Of a stretch of 64,000 bases of DNA, positions 24,312-33,426 are shown piece after piece (position 1 is the first letter of the stretch; each line of letters starts with the position of its first letter). The notes beneath the pieces are model-generated. The model saw only the letters and a program-made list of their open reading frames with translations. It was not told the origin of the DNA and ran no database searches. This DNA is from Planctomycetota bacterium (lineage in GTDB: Bacteria; Planctomycetota; UBA1135; JACQFD01). The stretch lies in assembly GCA_016200225.1 (NCBI GenBank), contig JACQFD010000025.1, positions 34,056-98,055 of the forward strand. The letters run 5' to 3'. The position numbers and the translations under genes are program-made.

Positions 24312-27176
24312 TCAATTTCCGCCGGGCGCGTCCTGAATCTCAAAACGGACGCCTTGCGATCCCGCAATTCCCGCCGGATTACAGGAATTGAGCGTGATCA
24401 CCATGGCCGAGTAGAAGGAAGCGACCAAATTCGGATTGTTAGGAATTGGAATCGCCGCCCAGCCGAATCCGAGGTCGTCGGCATACATGTCAAGGGCGAA
24501 GACTTCCGCGGCCGCGACGTCGACCCACAGCGTGACGCCCATGATGTCCGGGCCCGGTTCGAGGCCGTCGCCGCTCGCCGCGATCAGTAACGATAGACCG
24601 TTCGGCGCGATTCCGGTGCATGTGAATGCAAAATTCGCATTGGCAATATAAGGATCGGAATTGGAACTGATATGAATATTCCCGGCGCATGGGGGCGTCG
24701 CGTGGCCGAAATTCTCGAGCACCGTGGAGCTCGTCTCCTCGGCATCGGGAATCCCGTTCATATTGTGATCGATGCCCATGCGCTGGCCGGATCCTTTCGG
24801 CACGCCCATCATCGTTAGCGTTCCGCCGGCCTGCACTTTTGTAACAAGTTGCGACCATGAGAACGGGCCGTAACCGCCTTTGTCCGTCTGAAAATTTCCG
24901 AACATGGGAACGTAAAGGAGGCCGTGCAATTGTCCGTCGATCTTACCTTTCGCGATTACGTCGATCTCGCCCGCGTTCGCGCGCGAAAGTAACATGTTCA
25001 CATCATTAGTAATCGAAGAAGTTGTTACGTTTGTCGATTTCGCGGTTCGCGAATATCCCGCGGCGGGCGGAGTATTCGTATCGATGCACATCATGAACGA
25101 TGCGAGATCGCGTTTCGCGATCGTGTCCGTCGCCATCGCCCCGAACGTGGACGGATTGCCAAGGAACGCCTCCATCGTCGCAAATGTCCCGTCGTGCGCG
25201 AATCCGAATCCGGAGAGCGACGTCGCGCCGGGCGTATTATCAAAATTCATTTTCTGATACGACGTGCGAAGCTGGGGGACTTTCAATCCTTGCGGCTGGC
25301 TGAGAACTGTTAGATTAACGATCTTGCTTCCGGTGCCGAGCGGAAGGTGGTGGCAGTTGTTACATGTGCCGATCGTCGGCACGGTCGAATTCTTAAAGAT
25401 ATTCTTCCCATTATTCGGATCGCCGCCGTTGATCGTCGCGGGGAGCGATCGGTCGAGATTTAAATTCGGATTTGGCTCGAAATCGCACGTCATGATGAAA
25501 TCGGTGAACGCCTGCATGTTCGCCGCCGACAACTGCGTTCCGCCCATCAGATTTTGAAATGCAATATTAAACGCGTTGAAGTCCGCGCGGTCGCCGCGCC
25601 AATGAAGCGGATTCGATCCCTGCGACAGTCCGCGAAGCGTTTGTGTAAACATGGGGCCCTTCATCGGATGCATCTTAATGATGCCGTAGGTATTCGACGG
25701 GTCCGGAATATCTATTTCCGGACCGCTCGGATCGCCGAGATCCCAATCTTCATGATCGGATTCCGCGTCGATGTGGCACGACGCGCATGACATCGTGCCG
25801 TTGCCGGATAACTTCGCATCGTATAAGAATCCCCGGCCATTCTTGATCGCGGCGGGCGTCGGATCGAAGGACCCGATCGCGAATTCGAGGCCCGTTGTGT
25901 CGTTGGCGGTATTAATAATCGAAACTGTATTTGTAATTCGATTTAATACATACAATCGACCGGCCGTCGGATGCATAGCGAGTCCGCGCGGGCCGCGCTT
26001 CGCGGCCGAATTTACCGTTGTCCCCGGGGTGACGCCGATTTCGATGCGCGACAGAATCGCGCCCGTCGCCGGATCCATCTTCGCGACGCGATCGGTGCCG
26101 AACGATGCAACATACATATACGTTCCGGTCGCGGGCGTGAATGCGACGTCGGTCGGCTGCGCGAGCGCGTTCGACTTGGCGGTCGGATTATTGGGATTTG
26201 TATAATCGATTCCGGGGTTGAGATCGAATTTCGCGACGGCTCCGCTCGTAATGGTAATCTTCGAAACCTGATTGTCGACGGCGTGTCCGCGCAGGTTCGG
26301 CTCGAAACGTATGACGTTGCGCGAGTCCGTGTTGGGAATATATAAATCTCCAGTTCCCGGACGCACCGAAACATTAAAATTAGTCGTTCCGACGCCCGTG
26401 AAATAGCGCGAAACCGTGTTCGTGGCGGTCGAAATTTCCGCGACGTCGTTGTCCGAAACCGTGTACGGAATCGAACCGGTCCACGCGGGATCCGTCGAAC
26501 TGACGATGAGCGCCGTCTTGGGCGCCGCGCTAATATTAGGATTGGTCGGCGGCGGCGGCGCGGGCGCGAGGCTCGCGGGAATAATTGTTGTTTTATTGCC
26601 GGACATCGTGACGGCCGCGTACACGTGCAAACCATCGGCCGCGGCCGCCAGTCCGCGAGGTTGAACGCCAAGAATCGAAATTGTAGTGACAAGCGCGTGC
26701 GATGCGACGTCGTAGACGCGCACTTCGCGGCTGGCGGCGACGCTTACATACGCCCGCACGGGCGAGCCGGCAAACACGACGTCACAGGGCTCGTCTTTAC
26801 AATTAATCGTGTCGGTCACGATTCCCGAGGCGATTGAAACGATGCTAATGCTATCCGACGCGTGGTTGACGACCCAGAGTTCGTCGGTGGTGCGCGGCCG
26901 CACGGAAACCGGCTCCATGCCGACCGGAATTTCACTTAATAAAACGGGATTCGACGCCGTTGTTGTATCAAATATCGAAAGGCGAGAATCCGGCGTGTTT
27001 ACAACAAATAACTTCTTGCCGTCCGCCGAGACCGCGATCGGATGAATCTGCGGCGATTCGAAATTGAGAAACGTTCCGATATTCGTCGACGTGTCTTCGT
27101 CCTGACAATACGCCGCGGTCGACAAGGTCAGGGGCGCGGCAATACAAAGGATTTTTGATAAGAAGCGCATCGTCAT
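24312..27176 (-). CDS. Secreted YVTN-type beta-propeller protein with two c-haem sites
   Basis: A 954-residue protein with a signal peptide (MRFLSKILCIAAPLTLSTAAYC). Residues about 30-430 form a seven-bladed YVTN/YncE-like beta-propeller (IHPIAVSADGKKLFVVNTPDS, RGLAMHPTAGRLYVLNRITN). Then come two c-type haem motifs, CASCH (in MSCASCHIDAESDHEDW) and CNNCH (in TCNNCHHLP), in a MauG/di-haem peroxidase-like segment, and a C-terminal domain with PNNPNLVASFYSA also seen in the protein at 31229-31741. Such proteins act as periplasmic redox proteins; a substrate cannot be named. The ATG at 27176 gives the signal peptide; a longer frame overlaps the upstream gene. It is 31 bp downstream of the M14 peptidase gene and precedes a strong terminator. 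Confidence 0.82.
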   Translation of the reverse strand: MTMRFLSKILCIAAPLTLSTAAYCQDEDTSTNIGTFLNFESPQIHPIAVSADGKKLFVVNTPDSRLSIFDTTTASNPVLLSEIPVGMEPVSVRPRTTDELWVVNHASDSISIVSIASGIVTDTINCKDEPCDVVFAGSPVRAYVSVAASREVRVYDVASHALVTTISILGVQPRGLAAAADGLHVYAAVTMSGNKTTIIPASLAPAPPPPTNPNISAAPKTALIVSSTDPAWTGSIPYTVSDNDVAEISTATNTVSRYFTGVGTTNFNVSVRPGTGDLYIPNTDSRNVIRFEPNLRGHAVDNQVSKITITSGAVAKFDLNPGIDYTNPNNPTAKSNALAQPTDVAFTPATGTYMYVASFGTDRVAKMDPATGAILSRIEIGVTPGTTVNSAAKRGPRGLAMHPTAGRLYVLNRITNTVSIINTANDTTGLEFAIGSFDPTPAAIKNGRGFLYDAKLSGNGTMSCASCHIDAESDHEDWDLGDPSGPEIDIPDPSNTYGIIKMHPMKGPMFTQTLRGLSQGSNPLHWRGDRADFNAFNIAFQNLMGGTQLSAANMQAFTDFIMTCDFEPNPNLNLDRSLPATINGGDPNNGKNIFKNSTVPTIGTCNNCHHLPLGTGSKIVNLTVLSQPQGLKVPQLRTSYQKMNFDNTPGATSLSGFGFAHDGTFATMEAFLGNPSTFGAMATDTIAKRDLASFMMCIDTNTPPAAGYSRTAKSTNVTTSSITNDVNMLLSRANAGEIDVIAKGKIDGQLHGLLYVPMFGNFQTDKGGYGPFSWSQLVTKVQAGGTLTMMGVPKGSGQRMGIDHNMNGIPDAEETSSTVLENFGHATPPCAGNIHISSNSDPYIANANFAFTCTGIAPNGLSLLIAASGDGLEPGPDIMGVTLWVDVAAAEVFALDMYADDLGFGWAAIPIPNNPNLVASFYSAMVITLNSCNPAGIAGSQGVRFEIQDAPGGN

Positions 27177-27207
27177 AATTTGGGTAAAAAGAGGATTTAT
27201 TTGTAAG

Positions 27208-29046
27208 TTATAATTGCACGTCGGCGGCGACGGTCGCCGCTTTCTCCGCCGTGAATTGTATATGTACTTTTCCGCTGCCGCGGACGATCCAGCGCGCGGT
27301 GACGCGGCCGAACGATGGAATTCCGTCATTTAATAATAATCGTCCGGGCTCGTGTTCGGCGAGACGCACTTCAGTTTTCTTGAAACGATCCGTGCCGATG
27401 CCGCCCGCGACCACTTCGACGCCGCTTCCCGAAATTGTTAATAAATCGGGCTCGCCCATTTCCTTGTTTGCCGCGATCGCGGATCGCGTCGGCATGCGAT
27501 GCTTGTTTTTAACGGTAAAATTCACCGCGTGCAGTCCGTCGCCGAGTTTTTCGACGGACGTTTCTTCGACGACGACCTCCGGAAGCTGTTCGGCTTGATA
27601 CAAAACGAAAATCGCGTTTCGATGTAACATTTCCTCGATCATGAATCCGGGCGGAACGCGGCCTGTCATTTTCCGGAACCCGCCGAGTTCGATTTCGCCA
27701 TATTGCGGATGATTCACTTTGTGCCAATTTACAAATGTGCCGCCGGCCATCACCAATTCGTCGAATGTAAGATCGTCCTGCGTCGTCGAATCGTCGGCGG
27801 CCGGAGCGCGCCTCGGCGGCGTCGACGGTGGCGCGCCGGCGGCGGCGCCGCCGAACGCGGGTCCGCGCCGCGCCTCGTTATTTTGATATAACTGATCGTC
27901 GCTCCACATTTCATTTGTGATCGCGTATGCGCCGAGGCCCTCGTAGCCCCAGTTTACGAATCCGCCGTGAACTGTATATAAATCGCGGTGGATGATCATA
28001 TAACGATAAAACGGGAGCATCTTTTCGCCGTTCAATCCGAGATCGTCGAACACCGAAATATCCGCGCGCGGATATTCGGGAACGTAGGCGGCTCCGGGAC
28101 CGCGGAGTATCATGCCGCCGTTATTATGAAACGACTGGAATGCATGAATATTCGGGTGCCCCAATACAAAATTAGCGATGTTGCGCGGCTCCTCGTAGGA
28201 GAGCGGATAATCGCCCGCGCCAAATTGTATATAATTCGGCTGCCAGTCGGACGGCCAGTTGCGATTTAAATCATAACCGCCCGGTCCGTCTTCGTTAATA
28301 TCGCCGTCGCCGTCGTTATCGATGCCCTCCTGGCCGAGCATGACGTAATCCCCCGTTTTCGGAGGCGCGACGCGGATCATTCTGCGCGCATCGTCGGGAT
28401 CGACGCGGTAATCGCCCTTGCCCGGGACGTATTTCCGCATCGTTAACAATTCGCCGTCGCCGTCGATGTCGTCGGGGCCGTCCTCGTCAAAAAAGCCGTC
28501 GTGGTCGTTGTCGGTCGGCCGCTTGCCGCTGCGCGAAGACGACGGCGTGTTTGGCGCATGAAACCAATAATCGCGTCCGTCGGGATTCTGGCTCGGTAAT
28601 ATATAAAATACAGTTCGATCGACCGTCTCCTTGACAGACGGATTGTTATTGTAATTTTCGGTCAGATACCACGCGAGATAAACGCAGGCCTCGCCTCCCT
28701 GCACTTCGTTGCCGTGCACGTTGCCGTCGACCCACGTCGCGGGTTTTTCCTGCTCTTTTCCGGTCGCCGGGTTTTGTATCGTCATCACCCACATGTCGCG
28801 GCCTTCATAAGTCTTTCCGATCGATTGAATACTACATAAATCCGGATGCGCGACCGCGACCTTTTTTAATAATTCGCTCAATTCTTCATAATCGTAAAAC
28901 CGGTTCCACGCGATTTCGACTTTGTGCGCGTTCGCGGACGGCGCGCGGCCCTGCGTTTGCGCCGCGACGACAATCGAAGGCGTGCGGACGGCGCCCGCGC
29001 ACGACGCGAGCAGCGCGAAAACGGCGGAAATGTAAAATTTATTCAT
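27208..29046 (-). CDS. M14 family zinc carboxypeptidase, lipoprotein
   Basis: A 612-residue exported enzyme. The signal peptide ends in a standard lipobox LASC with Cys16. The M14 zinc site is intact: HGNE (H111, E114) in VDGNVHGNEVQGGE, a later His in FQSFHNNGGM, and the catalytic Glu in YAITNEMWS. Between them is an Asp-rich, Ca-binding-like insert (DNDHDGFFDEDGPDDIDGDG), seen in many planctomycete M14 proteins. A C-terminal beta-sandwich follows. It removes C-terminal residues from peptides outside the cytoplasm. Its ATG overlaps the stop of the upstream, inactive homologue by ATGA, so the two are made together. Confidence 0.9.
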   Translation of the reverse strand: MNKFYISAVFALLASCAGAVRTPSIVVAAQTQGRAPSANAHKVEIAWNRFYDYEELSELLKKVAVAHPDLCSIQSIGKTYEGRDMWVMTIQNPATGKEQEKPATWVDGNVHGNEVQGGEACVYLAWYLTENYNNNPSVKETVDRTVFYILPSQNPDGRDYWFHAPNTPSSSRSGKRPTDNDHDGFFDEDGPDDIDGDGELLTMRKYVPGKGDYRVDPDDARRMIRVAPPKTGDYVMLGQEGIDNDGDGDINEDGPGGYDLNRNWPSDWQPNYIQFGAGDYPLSYEEPRNIANFVLGHPNIHAFQSFHNNGGMILRGPGAAYVPEYPRADISVFDDLGLNGEKMLPFYRYMIIHRDLYTVHGGFVNWGYEGLGAYAITNEMWSDDQLYQNNEARRGPAFGGAAAGAPPSTPPRRAPAADDSTTQDDLTFDELVMAGGTFVNWHKVNHPQYGEIELGGFRKMTGRVPPGFMIEEMLHRNAIFVLYQAEQLPEVVVEETSVEKLGDGLHAVNFTVKNKHRMPTRSAIAANKEMGEPDLLTISGSGVEVVAGGIGTDRFKKTEVRLAEHEPGRLLLNDGIPSFGRVTARWIVRGSGKVHIQFTAEKAATVAADVQL

Positions 29047-30839
29047 TGAATTTCTCCCGTGAAAACGGAGTCGGGTCCGAAAGGATAGTTAACTTCCAAT
29101 TTTACTTTCGATCCGGGTTTGCCCTGCACGACCCACGTCCATTCGACGGGCGCGTCCTGCGGATCGAGATTACTAACCAAATATTGCGGCCGTCCGGCGA
29201 CGATTTGTCCGCCATCGACGGTGAGGCGCACGCGAACGGGGCGCGTCGTGCCGGCGCGCCGCGCCATCGCGGAGAGCGCGGGGGCTTTTCCATCATTACG
29301 AATGGACGCCTTGAACGTCGCGAGGCCGTTTTTATTTTCTGTAAATTTCGCGGAAGCGATAACCACTTTTGGATAACACTCCGGAGCAATCGCTAACAAA
29401 AAATCCGTGTGCTTTTTTGTTATTTCGGCGAGATCGCCCGCCGGAGGATTGAACAGAACGCCGGGTTTCCAACCGCCGATCTCGGCGCCGATCGCTTTCA
29501 ATTCCGGATTTTCGGCGGCTTTCCATTGTACAAATCCGTCGCCGTTCAATGTTTTATCGTTCCATTCGAGGCGCGCGCGCTCCGACTTCGAGCGGTCCTC
29601 GTCCTCGGGTTTATCTGTTGTCGTTTCGCGTCGCGGGCCGCGCGTCGGACGGCTCTGGGATTCGCCTTCGCCGGACGGCTTCGAAGCAGGTCCGCTCGCC
29701 GCGCGGGTTCCCGAAGGAGGCGTCCACACGCGGACGGCGAACGCCGGGAGCCCGCGATGAAAATACGCCCATTGGTGAATCGCGCCGTCGGAGGGCACGT
29801 CTTCGACGTCGCCCTCCGCGCCGACTTTTTCTTTATATATTTTCGCGGCGCGTTCATAAAGACTGCCGTCATCCTTAAGAATCGACGTCGGCGCGGCGCC
29901 GCCGCCTCCTCCCGCGCGTCCGCCCCGCCCGCCGCGACCGCCGCCGCCCGCGGCCGGCGCGGGCGTATCTGTTGCATCGTCCGCCGGCCCCGCCTCGGTT
30001 TTTGGAGCTTTGCGAACATTATCATGCAGTCCGTAAACGACGACCGCGGCGATATTCGTATGATTTAACAAAAAATCCGCGAGCGCGCGCGACTCGGGTT
30101 CCGAAACGGCGCTCGATCCCGTCGCGCGGTCGAATTCCTTCCATTGATAAGGAAAATTGCGGTCGATGCGCACGCCGCCGACGCCATCTTCGTTCCATTT
30201 GCCGTCGTGATCGTCGTCGACGCCCTCGGCGACGAGTTTGTGCGTTCCGCGCTCGCCCTTGGCCGAATCCGCCTTTCTAACAATTCGCGGATCCTTGGCA
30301 TCGATGACGTATTCGCCCTTCGGATCCGGAAATCGCATCATTGTAATCCAGCCGTCGCCGTTGGCGTCGTCGGGCGGGTCTTCGTCGGTGCGGCGGTCGC
30401 GGTCGTCGTCGACGGGGCGCGCGTTCGCCGGATGCTCCATTTTGGGATTCGCGAACATGAATTTCGCGCCCTCGGGATTGAGCAACGGAATCATATAAAA
30501 ACAATGTTCTTTTAACAATTGAGCGACGGCCGGATCCGCGTCGGCGCGCTCGAGAATTTGTGTAACATTCGCGAGCGCCGCCTCCACGCCGACTTGATGC
30601 GCGCCGTTGGCGCCGCCGAGAACGAGAACGGCCGATTTCTGACGTTCGTCGCCTTCTGTTAGCGTGACGCACCAGATCGAATCGCCGGCCAGCGTTTTGC
30701 CGATCGAATCGATTTTGGCGCGATTGCCGTGCTTTGCGACGGCGTCGCGCAGCGTCTGTTCCACGGCGGCCGGATTATGATAATTCGCGCCGCCCGACTG
30801 GAGCGCGAACAACGCTATTGATAGAAGGGGTGCTGGCAT
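29043..30839 (-). CDS. M14 carboxypeptidase homologue lacking the zinc and catalytic residues
   Basis: A 598-residue protein with a signal peptide (MPAPLLSIALFALQSGG; the ATG at 30839 is preferred over an upstream TTG at 30854). It has the M14 fold and Asp-rich inserts (DDDHDGKWNEDGVGG) of its downstream neighbour, but where the neighbour has HGNE this protein has NGAH (N78-H81), and where the neighbour has the catalytic Glu (TNEMW) it has VRVW. A later His (GLHDN) remains. A Gly/Arg-rich low-complexity insert lies at about 300-330. It is therefore probably a non-catalytic partner or regulator. It is translationally coupled to the active M14 gene. Confidence 0.82.
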   Translation of the reverse strand: MPAPLLSIALFALQSGGANYHNPAAVEQTLRDAVAKHGNRAKIDSIGKTLAGDSIWCVTLTEGDERQKSAVLVLGGANGAHQVGVEAALANVTQILERADADPAVAQLLKEHCFYMIPLLNPEGAKFMFANPKMEHPANARPVDDDRDRRTDEDPPDDANGDGWITMMRFPDPKGEYVIDAKDPRIVRKADSAKGERGTHKLVAEGVDDDHDGKWNEDGVGGVRIDRNFPYQWKEFDRATGSSAVSEPESRALADFLLNHTNIAAVVVYGLHDNVRKAPKTEAGPADDATDTPAPAAGGGGRGGRGGRAGGGGGAAPTSILKDDGSLYERAAKIYKEKVGAEGDVEDVPSDGAIHQWAYFHRGLPAFAVRVWTPPSGTRAASGPASKPSGEGESQSRPTRGPRRETTTDKPEDEDRSKSERARLEWNDKTLNGDGFVQWKAAENPELKAIGAEIGGWKPGVLFNPPAGDLAEITKKHTDFLLAIAPECYPKVVIASAKFTENKNGLATFKASIRNDGKAPALSAMARRAGTTRPVRVRLTVDGGQIVAGRPQYLVSNLDPQDAPVEWTWVVQGKPGSKVKLEVNYPFGPDSVFTGEIQ

Positions 30840-30874
30840 ATTCGCAACGCTCAAGAGCGAAGGGGGGTGGGTTA

Positions 30875-31034
30875 ACCCGCATTATTCATGAATTCCACGA
30901 ATCTAGCCGCGCGGATTGTACCGAACTGCATCGTTGCTCCTCCGGCGAGACCGTACACGGTCGCGCCGTCGTCGCGCCTTGCATTCCGGTACAATCCGTC
31001 GGCCATCTTCGTAGACTTCATGAATAATGCGGGT
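30875..31034. repeat. 160-bp imperfect palindrome with perfect 18-bp ends
   Basis: ACCCGCATTATTCATGAA (30875-30892) is repeated exactly in inverse orientation at 31017-31034. The two 80-bp arms align along most of their length, including a second perfect block CGGATTGTACCG (30912-30923) against CGGTACAATCCG (30987-30998) and a small central palindrome GACCG/CGGTC around 30955. It fills most of the 389-bp gap between divergent genes. It could be a MITE-like element, a pair of inverted REP-like units or a structured regulatory RNA. No target-site duplication is obvious. Confidence 0.85.
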
Positions 31035-31228
31035 GACGGGCCGGATTGTACGCCCCCCGCGCACCAAGGGTTCCGCGGATTTCGCGCGCAAAAACGGGCA
31101 ATACTAATGTTTTCCGCCTCGCGTCGCGGGTTGCGTGGACAAAGGACTTCAACGAGTTTAGAATTCCGCCGTTCGACAGTTTTTTTCGACGTTCGGGCAC
31201 CGAACCCGAGCGCGTTCGAGGTTGATCC

Positions 31229-31741
31229 ATGAAGTTCTCCCTATTGAGTTTGGCCGGTCCCGCTCTGCTGTGCATTCCGGCGCTCTCCGTCCCCGCCGCG
31301 GCGCAAAGTAATGATCCGCCGCCGTGCGTCTTCTCCGGAATCACGACGCAGGATTTTGATTATAATCCCGACGATTACACGGCCGCGTTTGTCACGTGGG
31401 CCCCGGATATCTGCAGTATCCATTTGTCCATCGAAAAGATAAGTCCGTATTTTATCGGTAATTATTATCTCGTCCAACATTATTTGATGTATGGGACTTC
31501 GATTCTTGACGATCCGATCTTCGTCGACTGGCCGTTCTACGGACATAATTTACTGATCATGCCCGACGACATTCTCGGCCCCTTCGACGGCGGTTCGTCG
31601 GACATAGCGCCGCCCAACGATCCGAATCTCGTCGGCCAGACGTTTTATTTACAAGCGATCGCGGTGTTCATTACAACCGTGCATTTCCCGATCGAGCCCG
31701 AGTACGTGCTCCAGCAGGGAATCGCGCTGACGTTTAATTAG
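31229..31741 (+). CDS. Small secreted protein of unknown function
   Basis: A 170-residue protein with a clear signal peptide (MKFSLLSLAGPALLCIPALS, cleavage after AAA near residue 26). The mature part is beta-rich and acidic and ends with GPFDGGSSDIAPPNDPNLVG-QTFYLQAIAVF (about 120-150), a segment that recurs, in slightly different form, at the C-terminus of the beta-propeller protein at 24312-27176. Proteins with this closing segment are common among secreted planctomycete proteins in my experience; no function is known. It is a single-gene unit between the palindrome and a convergent gene. Confidence 0.65.
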   Translation: MKFSLLSLAGPALLCIPALSVPAAAQSNDPPPCVFSGITTQDFDYNPDDYTAAFVTWAPDICSIHLSIEKISPYFIGNYYLVQHYLMYGTSILDDPIFVDWPFYGHNLLIMPDDILGPFDGGSSDIAPPNDPNLVGQTFYLQAIAVFITTVHFPIEPEYVLQQGIALTFN

Positions 31742-31758
31742 TATTTGGACGTTGAATC

Positions 31759-32316
31759 TTAGTTGAACAATGCCGCGAGCGCTTCGACGCGCTCGCGCCA
31801 GAATCGCTTCATTTCGGCGGCGGCTTTCGCGTCCTTCAGTTTATTGTGTTGAACGGACATTTGGCATTTGTTATCTCCTTTCGCGAGAAATCCGACCTCG
31901 AGATTGGCGCCGCCCGGCCAGTCGATTCGTAAATATTTGCCGGCCGTTTCCGAGCGAACGGCAAAATTCAGTCGAAGCCAAGTCCGGCTTTTCTTTACGT
32001 CTGTCCAGAATTTAGAAACTTCCGCGACAGGAGCGGGCAGCGTCTTGCTCACGCTGATCTGAAATCCTTTTTTCGTTTCATGGCGAATGCGGCGCCCGCG
32101 CGCCTGTTCGTAGCCGACGGTCACCATTTGCCGCCACCACGGCGGGAGTTGGTGGCGGGCTCCGAGGAAATCGGCAATTTCGCGGTGCGACATCTTCGCC
32201 GCGCCTGCTTTGTCGAGAATCCCGCACCATTCGTTCCAGTTCTTATCTGTAGCGTTCCGGAGCGCCTCGTCGCCGACGCGCAGTTGAATGGTCGAATTTA
32301 ATGTTTTGGTTTTCAT
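31759..32316 (-). CDS. DUF4287-like/SRPBCC (START-fold) fusion protein
   Basis: A 185-residue cytoplasmic protein. Residues 10-75 (NWNEWCGILDKAGAAKMSHREIADFL, seen in pieces; then WWRQMVTVGYEQARGRR) match the short helical DUF4287-type unit, and residues 80-180 (ISVSKTLPAPVAEVSKFW to NKCQMSVQHNKLKDA) are an SRPBCC/AHSA1-type lipid- or ligand-binding fold. No substrate is known. The next gene upstream on the same strand also starts with a DUF4287-like unit and is only 13 bp away, so the pair forms an operon of related function. Confidence 0.72.
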   Translation of the reverse strand: MKTKTLNSTIQLRVGDEALRNATDKNWNEWCGILDKAGAAKMSHREIADFLGARHQLPPWWRQMVTVGYEQARGRRIRHETKKGFQISVSKTLPAPVAEVSKFWTDVKKSRTWLRLNFAVRSETAGKYLRIDWPGGANLEVGFLAKGDNKCQMSVQHNKLKDAKAAAEMKRFWRERVEALAALFN

Positions 32317-32329
32317 TTTTATTAATTAT

Positions 32330-32926
32330 CTACTTTCCGGCGTCGGTGTCGTAAGCGGTCTTGAGCCATTTCTTCACTTCGCCGTCGATTTCGTCAATGG
32401 TAGCGATCGGAATGCGATGGGTGATGCGGTCTTTCTTCTCATAACCGCCGGTCGAGACGAGCCGCCCCGCGTGTTTCATCGCGCCGAGCGCGAAACCAAT
32501 GTCGACGCGCGTCCTTGTCGACGGTTTTATTTGTGCAAATACATGATTGCGAAACAACGGAACGATCGTGGCGCACGGGCAGGCTTTGGCCTCCGCGCCG
32601 GCCGCGAGGCCCATTTTTAGTAATTTATCAAAAATGGGAACCAACAGCGGTTTCGATTCGAACATTTTGGCCACGAGATCCTCGGGATCATACAAATTCG
32701 GATTGCAACTCCTTCCGGCCGCCTCTTCGACGATCCAACTCGCGTAATTTGTAGTAATTGCGTGTTCGCGGGCGAGCCATGCGCGCCGTTCGGCGTCCGT
32801 GGCGGGGCCTTTTTTCTTAAGAATCGCCATCCAATCCTCGAGCGGCTTTCCAGTGCGCTCCTTGAGATTTCGAATCGACGAATCCCACATTTTGTAGGAA
32901 GGATGCAAACTATAGATGGATTTCAT
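32330..32926 (-). CDS. DUF4287/DUF5655 domain protein
   Basis: A 198-residue cytoplasmic protein. Residues 10-70 (IRNLKERTGKPLEDWMAILKKK, in pieces; REHAITTNYASWIV) are a DUF4287 unit; residues 85-195 (LVPIFDKLLKMG to VKKWLKTAYDTD) are a DUF5655-like domain with the KACPCATIVPLFRNHVFAQIKP strand region. Proteins with this pair of domains are widespread but have no known reaction. First gene of a two-gene minus-strand unit with 31759-32316. Confidence 0.78.
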   Translation of the reverse strand: MKSIYSLHPSYKMWDSSIRNLKERTGKPLEDWMAILKKKGPATDAERRAWLAREHAITTNYASWIVEEAAGRSCNPNLYDPEDLVAKMFESKPLLVPIFDKLLKMGLAAGAEAKACPCATIVPLFRNHVFAQIKPSTRTRVDIGFALGAMKHAGRLVSTGGYEKKDRITHRIPIATIDEIDGEVKKWLKTAYDTDAGK

Positions 32927-33426
32927 TTATGAGTTCCTCGGTTTTGCGATCGATTGGGATCCGCGCGAATTTCCCGGCCATCGTGCGCGAATGCCACGCG
33001 GTCGCGATCGCTTATGTGGGTCCATAAGAAACAAAACTGCACGCGAACATGACAAAGGATGAATCCCGACGGCGCAAGATGTGAGATCCGGCGCCTGGAC
33101 GCTTGACGAATTTCGGAAATTGGCGCGCTCAAATCTCCCGCAACGTATGATAATCCTCAAGCATCAAAAGTGCCCGCACCCCCTGATTTGCGAAACACCC
33201 TATCGTTCGGCGGACCTCCGACGCACCCTTCTTCGGAGATCGACAGCCACATTTCGGGATGGGAGCGGCTTTTGTTGTTCGGAAGCGGTATGGCAAGGCT
33301 TCAGCCAACCAACTCCAGTCAAGTTTACTCGGTGACATTGGCATCCATGCCCAAGGGCCGTGTACGCTTTTTCCACTCAATCAACTTCGAATTCGTAGCC
33401 AAATCCCAGTTATCTGTAGACGCAAA
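32927..33426. other. 500-bp intergenic region without a visible gene
   Basis: Divergent spacer between the DUF4287/DUF5655 gene and the large secreted protein. Several open frames cross it on both strands but none has a start signal, signal peptide or recognisable family, and the longer plus-strand one merely extends the next gene. The region must hold promoters for both flanking genes; no convincing promoter box or hairpin was found by eye. Confidence 0.4.
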
